From JAGNEJ01 sp043757865 (GTDB lineage Bacteria > Verrucomicrobiota > Verrucomicrobiia > Verrucomicrobiales > V1-33), in assembly GCA_043757865.1 (NCBI GenBank), contig JAYVOP010000169.1:1-64000 (forward strand): a stretch of DNA of 64,000 nt, in the 5' to 3' direction. The translations under genes and the position numbers were made by a program. The notes under the pieces were generated by a model that was given only the letters and a program-made list of their open reading frames with translations, was not told the DNA's origin and ran no database searches. How positions within the stretch are numbered: the stretch's first letter is position 1; each line of letters starts with the position of its first letter. Shown here piece by piece: positions 1 to 9,651 of this stretch.

Positions 1-2619
1 CAGCACCACGCTGCCTTGTAATAAACTGTGCCAAAGCCCGAACACGGTGCCTTCCACACTGGCGAATCCGCCCTGCGTCCAGACGCGTTCCCCCTCCCGC
101 ACGGCATCCATGCCGCTGAGTTGCTCGCATTGCACGAGCACCTCCCGATGCGATAGCGCATGGTAGTGCAACGCCCCCGCCGCGTTCGGACGCAGCCAAC
201 CCACGGCCTCCATTTCCAGCGCATGATGGTGCGGCTGACGTTGCAGACGCCACGCCTGGAGCCGCTTGGGCAGCAGGTAAATGCTGGTGATCTTCATGGC
301 TAGGCGGAGGGAATCCATAGCCGTCAATTCTGCGCTGAGGTGGATCCAATGGAGCGGGCCCGGCGTGTCCCGAGCATCATCCGCAATGACCGCCCCAATG
401 CCCAGCGCGGGCAACTCCGCCAGCGCTGCCGCCGTAGGAGCCGGGGCGTCCCTGGGCCAGTTTACCGGAGTGAAGCCCGCCAGCAGTAAGGCTAAATTAG
501 CCACGATGCCGGGGTAGCCTTGACTCAGCACTAACACCCGGTCGGCATTGATCCGATCCGTCCACTGGCGTGCGAGGGTCCAGGCTTGCGCTAGCAGCAT
601 GGCGCGGGTCTCGGGGTGTTTCCCCACCGCAGCGGGGCACCACGGTTGCCGGGTTAGCTCGCACACCGCCGCCACCTCCAAGCGCGTGCGCACCTCGCGT
701 CGCGCGGCCATGGCCTCGGTGGCTAAGGTGCGGAATTGCCCCCGTGCCCAGTCTGCGGTGGCCGTCTCGGGCGGCTCTGGCGCGGCAAAACTCACGCTCA
801 CATGAGAGGAATACGACTTGGGCCATTTCGTGAAATAGCGCCCCCGTTCAAACGACAGCACGCTGCCCCACAAGCCGTCTAGATGCACCGGAATCACGGG
901 CGCATGACTGCGGCGGGCGATCAGCTCGAAGCCTTTGCGGATCTCATTCATCACCCCCGTTCGTGTGATCTGCCCCTCTGGGAAAATGCACACCAGATCC
1001 CCGCCCGCCACGGCCTCCGCCACGCTGAGGATGGCGTCCTTCGCCCGCGTGGGGCTTACCGCCACGACATCGAACAAGGTCAGGAAGGGGCCGATGAAGC
1101 GCATTTTATGAAACTGATCCGAGGCAATAAAACGCACCTTCCGCTCACACGCCGCCGAGACGATGAAGGCATCTAAATAGCTGACATGATTAGCAATAAG
1201 CAACGCCCCGCCCGTCTTGGGAATGCGCTCACCGTGCTGCACCCGCACGCGGTAGAACAGCTTGATAAGTGCCAGACAAACGAAGCGCAGGAAATTCTGC
1301 GGAATGATGCGCACCACGTAAATGGCCGTGGCTAAACAGAGCACCCCTAACAGCACAAACTGGAGCCGCACCCCGGCCCGCCCGGTCAGTCCTAACGAGA
1401 GGAAACCATATTGCACAATGATGCCGAAGAACATCCCCAACGAGTCCATCAATCCCGATGCCGCCAACTGCCGCCCCCGCTTGGCAGGCTCCACAAGGTC
1501 TTGTAAATAAGCATTCAGCGGCACCAGAAACACCGCACTGCTCACCCCCATCCAGAACATCAGCGCATTAAACACCCACCCGCCTAACGCGATAAAAGGC
1601 ACCGCCACCGCCACCGATCCTAACGCCATCCCCAGCCCGCCCAGCGGCACCAGCGCCAGTTCAATCCGGTTCGATGACACCAGCCCCACGAGCACGCTGC
1701 CCACCGCAATTCCCAACCCCACCCAGACCATGAGAAAGCCGCTCAACTCCGCCTGCGCAGCGCGGTCATCCGTCATCGTTTGCGCCACTTGCACGAGCAT
1801 CAACGCAGAGATGGTGGCGCTGAACCAGAAAAACGCCACCCCGAACGAGGTCAGCCGCAGCGTGCGATCTTTCAGCAGATCCTTCAGATAGAAAAAGTGT
1901 TCCCAGAGCAGGCTCCAGCGCATCTTTTCCTGACTATGGGAGGGCGTGCGCCTAACCCGCGTGGACAACAACACAGGCACCAAGGCCGCAAACGACAGGA
2001 ACAACGCTGGCCAAAAGGCGGCTAGGTGCGGCGCATCCTGATGACTATGCGCCATCCATTTAAATAACGCCCCGCCGAACCACGGCCCCGCTACGATGGC
2101 CACCAGCCCCGTCGCCTGCACCCAGCTATTCGCCCAGCTCAGTTGCTTTTCCCCTACCAACTCTTTCACGATGCCGCCTTTAGCCGTGCTAAAAAACGTG
2201 GCCTGCGTGGCCAACACAAAGAACACCCCCGTGGCCATCCAGAACCAGTTCATGTAAAAACTAAACGCGATAGCCGCCATGCCCGCACATTGCGCCACCG
2301 AGCACCAGAACAAGACGGACTGCTTGGAATAACGATCCGCCACCCAGCCTGCCAGCGGCATAAACAGGATCAGTGGCAGCGCTAGCAACATGGCTCCCAC
2401 GTGCGCATACGCCTCCCGCTGGGAGTGATTCAGTGCGGGAATCACCTGCGCTAGCCCTAGCAACACATACTGAGCGATCTTGTCATTCAGCGCATTCTGA
2501 CACTGAATGGCCACCACCTTCCACAACGAGGGGCGGCACGGGGCTTCCTCGTCATGGACGACCATGGGATCATTATATAAAGGAGGCACCTCGATAGGCG
2601 CGGAAGATTCCTGACTCAT
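1..2619 (-). CDS. MFS lysophospholipid transporter / PlsC acyltransferase / acyl-ACP ligase fusion (partial, 3' end outside window)
   Basis: The minus-strand frame is open from the ATG at 2619 to the window edge (873 codons). Residues about 20-430 form a multi-spanning MFS-type membrane domain. A PlsC acyltransferase domain follows, with the HX4D motif NHVSYLD at residues 477-483 and FPEG at 546-549. The last 200 residues look like the start of an AMP-forming acyl ligase. In E. coli the same functions are split between LplT (lysophospholipid flippase) and Aas (acyl-ACP synthetase/2-acyl-GPE acyltransferase), so the likely role is inner-membrane lysophospholipid re-acylation. No Shine-Dalgarno sequence precedes the ATG. 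The substrate is inferred from domain order only, and the ligase active site lies outside the window. Confidence 0.85.
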   Translation of the reverse strand, partial: MSQESSAPIEVPPLYNDPMVVHDEEAPCRPSLWKVVAIQCQNALNDKIAQYVLLGLAQVIPALNHSQREAYAHVGAMLLALPLILFMPLAGWVADRYSKQSVLFWCSVAQCAGMAAIAFSFYMNWFWMATGVFFVLATQATFFSTAKGGIVKELVGEKQLSWANSWVQATGLVAIVAGPWFGGALFKWMAHSHQDAPHLAAFWPALFLSFAALVPVLLSTRVRRTPSHSQEKMRWSLLWEHFFYLKDLLKDRTLRLTSFGVAFFWFSATISALMLVQVAQTMTDDRAAQAELSGFLMVWVGLGIAVGSVLVGLVSSNRIELALVPLGGLGMALGSVAVAVPFIALGGWVFNALMFWMGVSSAVFLVPLNAYLQDLVEPAKRGRQLAASGLMDSLGMFFGIIVQYGFLSLGLTGRAGVRLQFVLLGVLCLATAIYVVRIIPQNFLRFVCLALIKLFYRVRVQHGERIPKTGGALLIANHVSYLDAFIVSAACERKVRFIASDQFHKMRFIGPFLTLFDVVAVSPTRAKDAILSVAEAVAGGDLVCIFPEGQITRTGVMNEIRKGFELIARRSHAPVIPVHLDGLWGSVLSFERGRYFTKWPKSYSSHVSVSFAAPEPPETATADWARGQFRTLATEAMAARREVRTRLEVAAVCELTRQPWCPAAVGKHPETRAMLLAQAWTLARQWTDRINADRVLVLSQGYPGIVANLALLLAGFTPVNWPRDAPAPTAAALAELPALGIGAVIADDARDTPGPLHWIHLSAELTAMDSLRLAMKITSIYLLPKRLQAWRLQRQPHHHALEMEAVGWLRPNAAGALHYHALSHREVLVQCEQLSGMDAVREGERVWTQGGFASVEGTVFGLWHSLLQGSVVL

Positions 2620-2789
2620 TGTGCGCACCATAGGCGAGACCCGAGCAAAGTTTCAATCAGCAATTTCCTGCCTGCTGCCACCCGCTCTTTTTAAGAAAAA
2701 TCTCCACACCGCGAAATAAACTGGAAATTTCTCTCGTTTATCGTAACGTCATCCAGACATTTAATAAAAATTAACAAAACATCCCATCA
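2620..2789. other. Divergent AT-rich intergenic region
   Basis: This 170-nt gap separates the divergently oriented transporter fusion and spherulin-4 gene, so it should hold promoters for both. It is clearly more AT-rich than the flanking genes, with runs such as TTTTTAAGAAAAAT and TTTAATAAAAATTAAC just before the plus-strand ATG. I cannot assign -35/-10 boxes with confidence. Confidence 0.4.
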
Positions 2790-3566
2790 ATGAAAGCCAT
2801 TCTATTCTCCCTGCTAGCCATCTTCTTGCTAGCCACCGCCGCTCCCGTCCACGCCACGGGATTGATCTTGCCCATTTATGGGAACACCACCGCTCAATTC
2901 AACGCCGCCATCGAAGCCGCCAAGGTTGTGCCCGTCATCGCAGTGATTAATCCTGACGACGGTCCCGGCTGGAGGAAAGATAATTTCATCGCTGGCAAGG
3001 TGGCCGCCCTCAAGGCCGCCGGGGCGAAGATCGCAGGCTACATTGCCACGGAATACACTAGCCTTAGTCTCTCTGATGCCAAGGCGGCCATGGACAGCTA
3101 TATCAAGTGGTATGGTGTCAATGGCTTCTTCCTCGACGAGATGTCTGACTCTCCTGGCAAGGTGAACTACTACCGCAGCATCAAGGGTTACGCCGCTGGC
3201 AAGGGCCGCAGCATCGTAGGCAACCCTGGCACCAAGGCCCCCGCCGCTCTAGCCAATGTCACAGATGTGGTCATCAACTATGAAGACCCCTACTCCCGTG
3301 GCTTCGGGGGCTTCGTCCAGCCATCGTGGGCGGCGGCAGTGCCAGCCACACGTTGTGGGGCCATCGTTTACAGCGCGGGGGGAAATCTCATGACCGCCAT
3401 CATTGATCGCGCCATCACTCAGCGTTGCGGCTGGATCTACGTCACCGATAAAAATGAGCCCGATCCCTTTGGCTCCATGGCTTCCTATCTGGCTACGGAA
3501 GTGGCTTATTTAAAGTCGAAGAACACCCCAGTTCCCCCAGCTCCAGTCGTCGCTCCTGCGAAATAA
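2790..3566 (+). CDS. Secreted spherulin-4 family protein (GH135-like)
   Basis: A 258-residue protein with a clear Sec signal peptide (positive N-terminus, hydrophobic core, VHA cleavage site near residue 22). The rest matches the spherulation-specific family 4 pattern: a beta-alpha barrel with PIYG early, VINPDDGPG near residue 50, the GYIATEY segment, then FFLDEM near residue 114 and NPGTKAP near 150. The fungal member Sph3 (family GH135) cleaves GalNAc-containing exopolysaccharide, so a secreted glycosidase acting on cell-surface polysaccharide is plausible. The acidic residues of FFLDEM are candidate catalytic residues. The gene is monocistronic and convergent with the ribulokinase gene, whose stop is 7 nt away. 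Activity in bacteria is inferred. Confidence 0.75.
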   Translation: MKAILFSLLAIFLLATAAPVHATGLILPIYGNTTAQFNAAIEAAKVVPVIAVINPDDGPGWRKDNFIAGKVAALKAAGAKIAGYIATEYTSLSLSDAKAAMDSYIKWYGVNGFFLDEMSDSPGKVNYYRSIKGYAAGKGRSIVGNPGTKAPAALANVTDVVINYEDPYSRGFGGFVQPSWAAAVPATRCGAIVYSAGGNLMTAIIDRAITQRCGWIYVTDKNEPDPFGSMASYLATEVAYLKSKNTPVPPAPVVAPAK

Positions 3567-3573
3567 GGCCGTC

Positions 3574-5256
3574 CTAACGCTGCCGCTCGCGGATCTCTAA
3601 CAGCCGCTTCATCACGTGCTGCAAGGTGCTCGTAACGCTGGTGCCCAGCGCATCGTGAAGCGAGAGATACAGCGTGTAAAGTTCTGCATAGACCGCAGCG
3701 TGCTGGGGGTTGGGCGTATAGACCCGCTCCCGCACGCTGCTGAGTTTGGCCTGCCCTGCCGCCACGTTAGGGTAATAGCCCGCCGCCACGGCGGCCATCA
3801 AGGCGGCTCCCAACGCACAGGTTTGCTCGCTGGTGGAGACTTTCATCGGACGATTTAGCACGTCTGCATAGATCTGCATCAGCGTGGCATTCTTCACGGC
3901 TAGCCCACCGGTGTTGACGACTTGCGCTACCTGCACCCCGTATTTTTCGAGCCGATTAATGATCGTCAGTGCCCCGAACGCCGTGGCCTCGATCAGCGCG
4001 CGGTAAATCTCATGCGCCTCCGTGTGCAGCGTTTGCCCGAGCAGCAAACCCGTTAGCCGTGTATCCACCAGCACCGTGCGATTCCCATTATTCCAGTCCA
4101 GCGCTAGCAATCCTGTAGCTCCAGGATTCAGCGGTGCTAAAGCCTTTTCCATGGCGGTAAATTTGGCCTCCACACTGTCTCCGTAGCTAACGGGTACCAA
4201 GTGATTGACGAACCACAGGAAAATATCTCCCACCGCGCTCTGGCCCGCCTCCAGGCCGTAATAGCCGGGCATCACAGAGCCATCCACGATGCCGCAGAGG
4301 CCGGGAATGTCTGGCAGCGCAGTGGTGTTAGGAGCCACCATGAGATCACACGTGCTGGTCCCGAGAATTTTCACTAACGTGCCCGGCCCCACCCCCGCGC
4401 CCACGGCTCCCAAGTGCGCATCGAACGCGCCCACGGCCACCGTCACGCCCCCATGCAGCCCTAGCTTGGCGGCCCAGGCAGCGGTCAATTTCCCCGCTGG
4501 CACATTTGCCGTGTAGGCCACGTCGAATAGCCGCCCACGCAACTCGGCCAACGCGGGATCTAGCTTGCCGAGAAATTCTGCGGCGGGCAGCCCCCCCCAA
4601 CTCGCATGAAACATAGCCTTATGCCCGGCGGCACAGATGCTGCGCTTCACCAACTCTGGCCGCGTGGTGCCCGTGAGCACGGCGGGGATCCAGTCACAGT
4701 GCTCCACGAAACTATACGCGGCTGCGAAGACATCCGGGGCCACCCGCCGTAGCCGCAGAATCTTGCTCCACCACCATTCCGAAGAGTAAATGCCGCCGCA
4801 TTTTGCCAAATATTCCGGATGCTCCCGCTCGGCTAGAGCCGTGATCTCCGCCGCCTCTGCATGGCCCGTATGGTCCTTCCACAGCCACACCTGGGCGTTT
4901 AGATTCCCCTGCCACTCCGGCAGTAATCCTAGCGGTGTGCCCGCCGCATCCACGGGAATCGGCGTACTGCCCGTGGTATCGATCCCAATGCCCACCACTT
5001 GGCTAGGGGCAAAGTCCGCTCGCAACGCGTGGGCTTGGCCTAACACGGACGTAATCGTGGCCACCAAGCCGTCCAAATAGTCCTGCGGGTTCTGCCGAGC
5101 CACGTTAGGATCAGCCGGGTCTAGCAAGATCCCCATTTCCCCACTGGGGTAAGGGAAGACCTGCGCGGCCACCTCCTCACTGGTCGTTAAATCAACGAGG
5201 AGCGCGCGACAGGAGTTCGTGCCGTAATCAAGACCGATGGCGTAAGTAGAATGCAT
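3574..5256 (-). CDS. araB: L-ribulokinase (FGGY kinase)
   Basis: A 560-residue FGGY-family carbohydrate kinase with normal ribulokinase length. The N-terminal phosphate-binding signature GLDYGTNSCRALLVDL starts at residue 8, the GIDTTGSTPIPVD segment is near residue 105, and the C-terminal ATPase half contains VNTGGLAVKN and the CALGAALMAAV helix. Ribulokinase phosphorylates L-ribulose to L-ribulose 5-phosphate in L-arabinose catabolism. No araA or araD is visible nearby, but the transketolase gene downstream of the neighbouring unit belongs to the same pentose-phosphate metabolism. The leader before the ATG is pyrimidine-rich with no Shine-Dalgarno sequence. Confidence 0.9.
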   Translation of the reverse strand: MHSTYAIGLDYGTNSCRALLVDLTTSEEVAAQVFPYPSGEMGILLDPADPNVARQNPQDYLDGLVATITSVLGQAHALRADFAPSQVVGIGIDTTGSTPIPVDAAGTPLGLLPEWQGNLNAQVWLWKDHTGHAEAAEITALAEREHPEYLAKCGGIYSSEWWWSKILRLRRVAPDVFAAAYSFVEHCDWIPAVLTGTTRPELVKRSICAAGHKAMFHASWGGLPAAEFLGKLDPALAELRGRLFDVAYTANVPAGKLTAAWAAKLGLHGGVTVAVGAFDAHLGAVGAGVGPGTLVKILGTSTCDLMVAPNTTALPDIPGLCGIVDGSVMPGYYGLEAGQSAVGDIFLWFVNHLVPVSYGDSVEAKFTAMEKALAPLNPGATGLLALDWNNGNRTVLVDTRLTGLLLGQTLHTEAHEIYRALIEATAFGALTIINRLEKYGVQVAQVVNTGGLAVKNATLMQIYADVLNRPMKVSTSEQTCALGAALMAAVAAGYYPNVAAGQAKLSSVRERVYTPNPQHAAVYAELYTLYLSLHDALGTSVTSTLQHVMKRLLEIRERQR

Positions 5257-5274
5257 AAGTTAGTAGGGGGGAAG

Positions 5275-6390
5275 TTAGCGTGGCCAGTCCGGTAGCTTGC
5301 TCAGGGCAGCCACCACCGCCGCCGCAGGAGCCACCACGGGCTGCAGGAGCGCATAGACACGCTTCCGCACCTCCGGCGGCACGGCTTGCCACGTGGGCGT
5401 GAGGAGCAGATAACTGCAAGGATATTTAAAGATCCGCGTCCGCAGATCGAACTCCCGCAGCACGTTAGGCACCGCTTGGAAATCGTGGATAAATGCCGCC
5501 TCTCCCACCACGCCAGCGGGCGGCAGCTTGGCCTCATTTTTAAAGAGAATGTAGTCCGCAAAATTTTGCGCCAGGGCGTCTAGCTTCGCCTCATCCGGCT
5601 CCCGCGCTTGGTAAATAGCTTCGACCACACGATTGATGAACCCCACCTGATGTTCATGCACGAGTTGCGGCAGGATGTCGCTCGTCGGCAGCAGGTAGCG
5701 CTGGAGGTTGAAGAGCGCGCCCGGCGGATTGGCCGTGTGCGTTAGCTTATCCCCCTCCAACGTGGACACCAGATTCGCGTGAGTGTTAGTCAAATGATGC
5801 CCGCCCGTCAAATGCCAGCCGCCAAAGCGTTGGTCCAGCGGTACCGTGTGGCCATTTTCCCCATGATGATAGGTGGAAAGCGGACCGCCGGAATGATTCA
5901 CAGAAATAGACTCCACCACTAACCCTGGCAGGTTTTTGCTCGGCGTATCGGCATGGCAGTTCAGGCATTTATCCGAGCGAACATAACGCGGCAAGGCTCC
6001 TCCAGGGCTCAGGCGATCAAAGATGTAGTAAACCATCCCCGCCTCCGCATCCAGACTAGCCACCTCCAGCCGCCCGCCCGGAATGTAGCCCACGGAGGTC
6101 TCGCTATTATAATAAAGCGCGCGCGGATTATGCGGATTGATGATCCCGCTCTGGAGACTGGTGGCACTGTAAACCAACATCTGCGTGGACACTGGGATCT
6201 CTAGCAACTTCAGCAAACTGCGCAGCAACGGCAGCTCCCCGCTCACGTCCAGCTTCGGCCCCTCCGCCATGGCCTTAGCAAAGCGATCTTGCGGCATCCG
6301 CTGCCAATAATGATGCGGCTCAGCCGTGTAATCCAGGGGCGGCGGAGCCGCTCCGGCAATCACACGCAGAAGGCTGAAGAGCAGGAACAT
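5275..6390 (-). CDS. Exported mono-haem cytochrome-like protein
   Basis: I place the start at the ATG at 6390, giving 371 residues. An upstream extension would run into the divergent amidase gene. The N-terminus (MFLLFSLLRVIAGA) looks like a signal peptide or anchor. One c-type haem motif, CLNCH, lies at residues 142-146, followed by a His-rich segment (GGWHLTGGHHLTNTHAN) that could supply distal ligands. The C-terminal third has no motif I recognise. The protein is presumably periplasmic. Its redox partner is unknown, and I cannot assign it to a named cytochrome family. It lies 18 nt downstream of the ribulokinase start, transcribed toward it. Confidence 0.65.
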   Translation of the reverse strand: MFLLFSLLRVIAGAAPPPLDYTAEPHHYWQRMPQDRFAKAMAEGPKLDVSGELPLLRSLLKLLEIPVSTQMLVYSATSLQSGIINPHNPRALYYNSETSVGYIPGGRLEVASLDAEAGMVYYIFDRLSPGGALPRYVRSDKCLNCHADTPSKNLPGLVVESISVNHSGGPLSTYHHGENGHTVPLDQRFGGWHLTGGHHLTNTHANLVSTLEGDKLTHTANPPGALFNLQRYLLPTSDILPQLVHEHQVGFINRVVEAIYQAREPDEAKLDALAQNFADYILFKNEAKLPPAGVVGEAAFIHDFQAVPNVLREFDLRTRIFKYPCSYLLLTPTWQAVPPEVRKRVYALLQPVVAPAAAVVAALSKLPDWPR

Positions 6391-6531
6391 AAAACAAGAA
6401 AAAGGCCGGAACACGTGCCACCCAAGGCGAGTCTCCCCCACCCTGGCAAGCTGGAAAATGCGGCTCCTGGCCAGGAGCGCAGCCGTGCTATTGCGGCTTG
6501 CATGGACGGACGCACGGCGTTGAATGCAGAC

Positions 6532-7446
6532 ATGGCTCAGCATCCTCATTCCCCTCCTCATTCCCCACTCACGCAAATTAAACTCGGACTCGTGCAGACC
6601 GCCTGCACGGCTGACGTGGCGGCCAACGTGGAGCAGACGGAAGCCCACATCCGCCACGCTGCGCAGCAAGGCGCTAACATCGTTTGTCTCCAAGAGTTGT
6701 TTGCCAGCCTCTACTTCTGTCAGGCAGAAAAGCACGACTACTTCGCGCTGGCGGAGCCCCTTTCCGGCCCTACCACGCAGCGGCTAGGCGCGCTGGCGGG
6801 AGAGTTAGGGATCGTGCTCATCATCCCCTTTTTTGAACGACGCGCGGCGGGGCTCTATCATAACTCGGTCGTCGTCTATGATGCGGATGGCTCCCAATTA
6901 GGCATTTATCGGAAGATGCATATTCCCGATGATCCACAGTTTATGGAGAAATTTTATTTCACCCCTGGGGATCTCGGTTTCCGGGCCTGGGACACGAAGT
7001 TCGGGCGCATTGGGGTGCTAATCTGCTGGGATCAATGGTTTCCCGAAGCCGCTAGACTAACCGCTATGCAAGGCGCGGAGATTTTATTTTATCCGACTGC
7101 CATCGGCTGGTTGCCAGCGGAAAAGGCCGAGCATGGTGAGCGGCAATACGCCTCCTGGGAAATCATCCAACGCAGCCACGCGGTGGCCAATGCCTGCTAC
7201 GTGGCCAGCGTGAATCGCATTGGCTATGAAACGCCGGAAGGAGAGCCGGGCATCGAATTCTGGGGCCGCAGTTTTGTGGCGGACCCCAGCGGAGCCTTGC
7301 TGGCCCAAGCCTCCACAGATCAACCCGAGGTGCTCCTCGTCACCGTGGACCGAGCCGCCGTGGAGGCCCAACGCCAAGTGTGGCCCTTCCTGCGGGACCG
7401 CCGCATTGATGCCTATGGCGATCTAACGCGGCGGTATCTGGACTGA
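6532..7446 (+). CDS. aguB: N-carbamoylputrescine amidase
   Basis: From the ATG at 6532 the protein has 304 residues, close to the usual size of about 295. It is a nitrilase-superfamily amidohydrolase with the catalytic triad visible: Glu55 in CLQELFAS, Lys128 in YRKMHIPDD and Cys165 in LICWDQWFPEAAR. The sequence around the cysteine is characteristic of AguB, which hydrolyses N-carbamoylputrescine to putrescine, CO2 and ammonia in polyamine synthesis from agmatine. No agmatine deiminase gene is in the window. An earlier in-frame ATG at 6502 is possible, but homology begins only around ITQIKLG/QIKLGLVQ, so the shorter form is preferred. Confidence 0.9.
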   Translation: MAQHPHSPPHSPLTQIKLGLVQTACTADVAANVEQTEAHIRHAAQQGANIVCLQELFASLYFCQAEKHDYFALAEPLSGPTTQRLGALAGELGIVLIIPFFERRAAGLYHNSVVVYDADGSQLGIYRKMHIPDDPQFMEKFYFTPGDLGFRAWDTKFGRIGVLICWDQWFPEAARLTAMQGAEILFYPTAIGWLPAEKAEHGERQYASWEIIQRSHAVANACYVASVNRIGYETPEGEPGIEFWGRSFVADPSGALLAQASTDQPEVLLVTVDRAAVEAQRQVWPFLRDRRIDAYGDLTRRYLD

Positions 7447-7625
7447 GGCTGCGCATCGCGCTCGTCGTGGCTTTCGTGCTAGGCTTAGCCCATTTGCCGC
7501 CGCCGCATTTTCCGCAGTTGCGCAGTGGCAGCCGCTCTCTAGTAATCCCGCCTTCGCTACCGACCCCTGGGAAACGGACCGCACCTTTCTTATTTATCCC
7601 CCCCACTAACCTTCCCCAAAAATTT

Positions 7626-9605
7626 ATGAATCACACCATCCTGCAAAAAGCCGCTAACGAAGCCCGTGGACTCGCCATGGATGCCGTTCACAAATGTTCC
7701 TCTGGCCACCTGGGCTTGCCGTTAGGCTCTGCGGAGATCGGAGCAGTGCTCTTTGGCAGCGCGTTGAACTTTGATCCTGCCACGCCTCGGTGGCTGAACC
7801 GGGATCGCTTCATTCTCAGCGCGGGTCATGGTTCGATGTTTATTTATAGCTGGCTGCACCTCGCAGGCTATAACCTTAGCCTTAAGGAATTGGAAAATTT
7901 CCGGGTGCTCCATAGCAAAACGCCGGGGCATCCTGAGTTCCATGAGACCGAAGGCGTGGAATGCACCACTGGCCCGCTGGGTCAAGGCGTGGGCAATGCC
8001 GTGGGCTTCGCGCTCTCTGGCAAGATGGCCGCTGCTAAATATAACACGGCGGACCACAAAATTTTCGCTAATCACATCGTCGTGCTGGCGGGTGATGGCT
8101 GCCTGCAAGAAGGCGTCGCGCGGGAGGCCGTGGCCTTTGCTGCGCATAACAAACTGGACAATCTGATCCTCATTTACGATTCCAATGACGTGACTCTGGA
8201 TGCCATGGCGAACCTGACCCAGAGTGGCGATACCGCTGCGCAATACACCGCGTTAGGCTGGGACGTCATCACCATCAACGGCCATGATCTGGACGCCATT
8301 GCCCAAGCCATGGCCCACGCCAAATCGAGCGCTAACGGCCAGCCGAAACTCATCATCGCCAAGACTATTATCGGCAAAGGCATCCCCGAAGTCGCAGGCA
8401 CCGCCAAGGGCCATGGCGAAGGTGGGGCGAAGTTTGTGGATGCGGCTAAGAAAAATCTGGGCATCCCCGAGGGCACCCATTTTCATGTTAGCGATGACGT
8501 GCGCGCTTACTTCACCGAGCGCAAGGCCGCCCATGCCAGTGCTCATGCGGCGTGGGAAACTTCCTTTAAAGCATGGTCCGCTGCGAACCCTAAATTGGCC
8601 GCAGAACTAACCGCCGCACAGAGCGGGAAATTAGAGGCCAACGAGCTGCTAAAGCTGATTCCCGAGTTTGCCCCTGACAGCAAAGCCGCCACGCGCAACA
8701 GCGGTGGCGACATCCTGAACCTCATTGCCAAGGCCGTGCCCCACCTCGTTACCGGCAGCGCGGACTTGTTCGGCTCTACGAAAAACTACCTCAAGGACGG
8801 GGGAGATTTTTCTGCCACCAACCACACGGGCCGGAACATCTGGTTCGGCATTCGGGAGCACGCCATGGGTGCCATTTGCAACGGCATCGCTTATGATGGG
8901 CTGTTCCTAGGCAGCGGGGCCACGTTCCTGGTCTTCGCGGATTACGCTCGTCCCAGCATCCGCCTCGCAGCCCTAGCCAAACTCCCCGTCACCTACATTT
9001 TCACTCACGACAGCGTGGGCGTAGGCGAGGACGGCCCCACCCATCAACCCGTGGAAACCGTGAGCGGTCTGCGCGTCATTCCCAACTTGGACGTGATCCG
9101 CCCGGGTGACTCCGAGGAATGTGCCGCCGCCTTTGCCGCCGCCTTCAGCCGGGCGGATGGCCCCACGTTGCTGGCCCTCAGCCGCCAAGATTTACCGAAC
9201 CAAGGAGCCACACCTGCCACTGTCCGGCGTGAAGGCACACTCAAAGGCGGCTACGTGCTAGTGAAAGAAACGGGCGCGCTGAAGACTATCCTCCTGGCCA
9301 CGGGCTCTGAACTCCAGCACGCCGTGCTAGCCGCCGCTAAGTTAGGCGAGGGCGTCCGCGTCGTTTCCCTGCCCTGCTTCGAGCGCTTCGATCGTCAATC
9401 CGCTGATTACCGGGAGTCTGTCCTCCCCGCCGCCTGCACGAACCGTCTGGCCATTGAAGCGGGCGTCAGCGCCCTCTGGTGGAAATACGTCGGCACTGCT
9501 GGTCAGGTGTTAGGCATCGACCGTTTTGGCATCAGCGCCCCTGGCAATCAAGTCATGGCCGAACTGGGCATGACTCCCGAGCACATCGTCAAGGCGCTGA
9601 GCTAA
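7626..9605 (+). CDS. tkt: Transketolase
   Basis: A 659-residue thiamine-diphosphate enzyme from the ATG at 7626. The open frame extends upstream, but the conserved N-terminus starts at this codon. Visible features are the GHLGLPLGSAEIGAVLF substrate/ThDP region, the GDG...N thiamine-binding motif (GDGCLQEGVAREAVAF followed by the YDSN segment), the central pyrimidine-binding domain with FGIREHAMGAICNG, and the C-terminal transketolase domain. It moves two-carbon units between pentose, triose and hexose phosphates. It is preceded by 179 nt in which I see no gene. The leader is C-rich with no Shine-Dalgarno sequence. Product identity is secure. Confidence 0.95.
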   Translation: MNHTILQKAANEARGLAMDAVHKCSSGHLGLPLGSAEIGAVLFGSALNFDPATPRWLNRDRFILSAGHGSMFIYSWLHLAGYNLSLKELENFRVLHSKTPGHPEFHETEGVECTTGPLGQGVGNAVGFALSGKMAAAKYNTADHKIFANHIVVLAGDGCLQEGVAREAVAFAAHNKLDNLILIYDSNDVTLDAMANLTQSGDTAAQYTALGWDVITINGHDLDAIAQAMAHAKSSANGQPKLIIAKTIIGKGIPEVAGTAKGHGEGGAKFVDAAKKNLGIPEGTHFHVSDDVRAYFTERKAAHASAHAAWETSFKAWSAANPKLAAELTAAQSGKLEANELLKLIPEFAPDSKAATRNSGGDILNLIAKAVPHLVTGSADLFGSTKNYLKDGGDFSATNHTGRNIWFGIREHAMGAICNGIAYDGLFLGSGATFLVFADYARPSIRLAALAKLPVTYIFTHDSVGVGEDGPTHQPVETVSGLRVIPNLDVIRPGDSEECAAAFAAAFSRADGPTLLALSRQDLPNQGATPATVRREGTLKGGYVLVKETGALKTILLATGSELQHAVLAAAKLGEGVRVVSLPCFERFDRQSADYRESVLPAACTNRLAIEAGVSALWWKYVGTAGQVLGIDRFGISAPGNQVMAELGMTPEHIVKALS

Positions 9606-9651
9606 ACTTTAGTTTACAAAAGCCTCCAGGCCGTGCGGAGAAATGCCCTCG

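Noticed and set aside
6391..6735. N-terminal extension of the cytochrome-like gene
   Set aside because: The extension has no signal peptide or family features and overlaps the divergent aguB coding sequence. The ATG at 6390 starts a plausible signal peptide.
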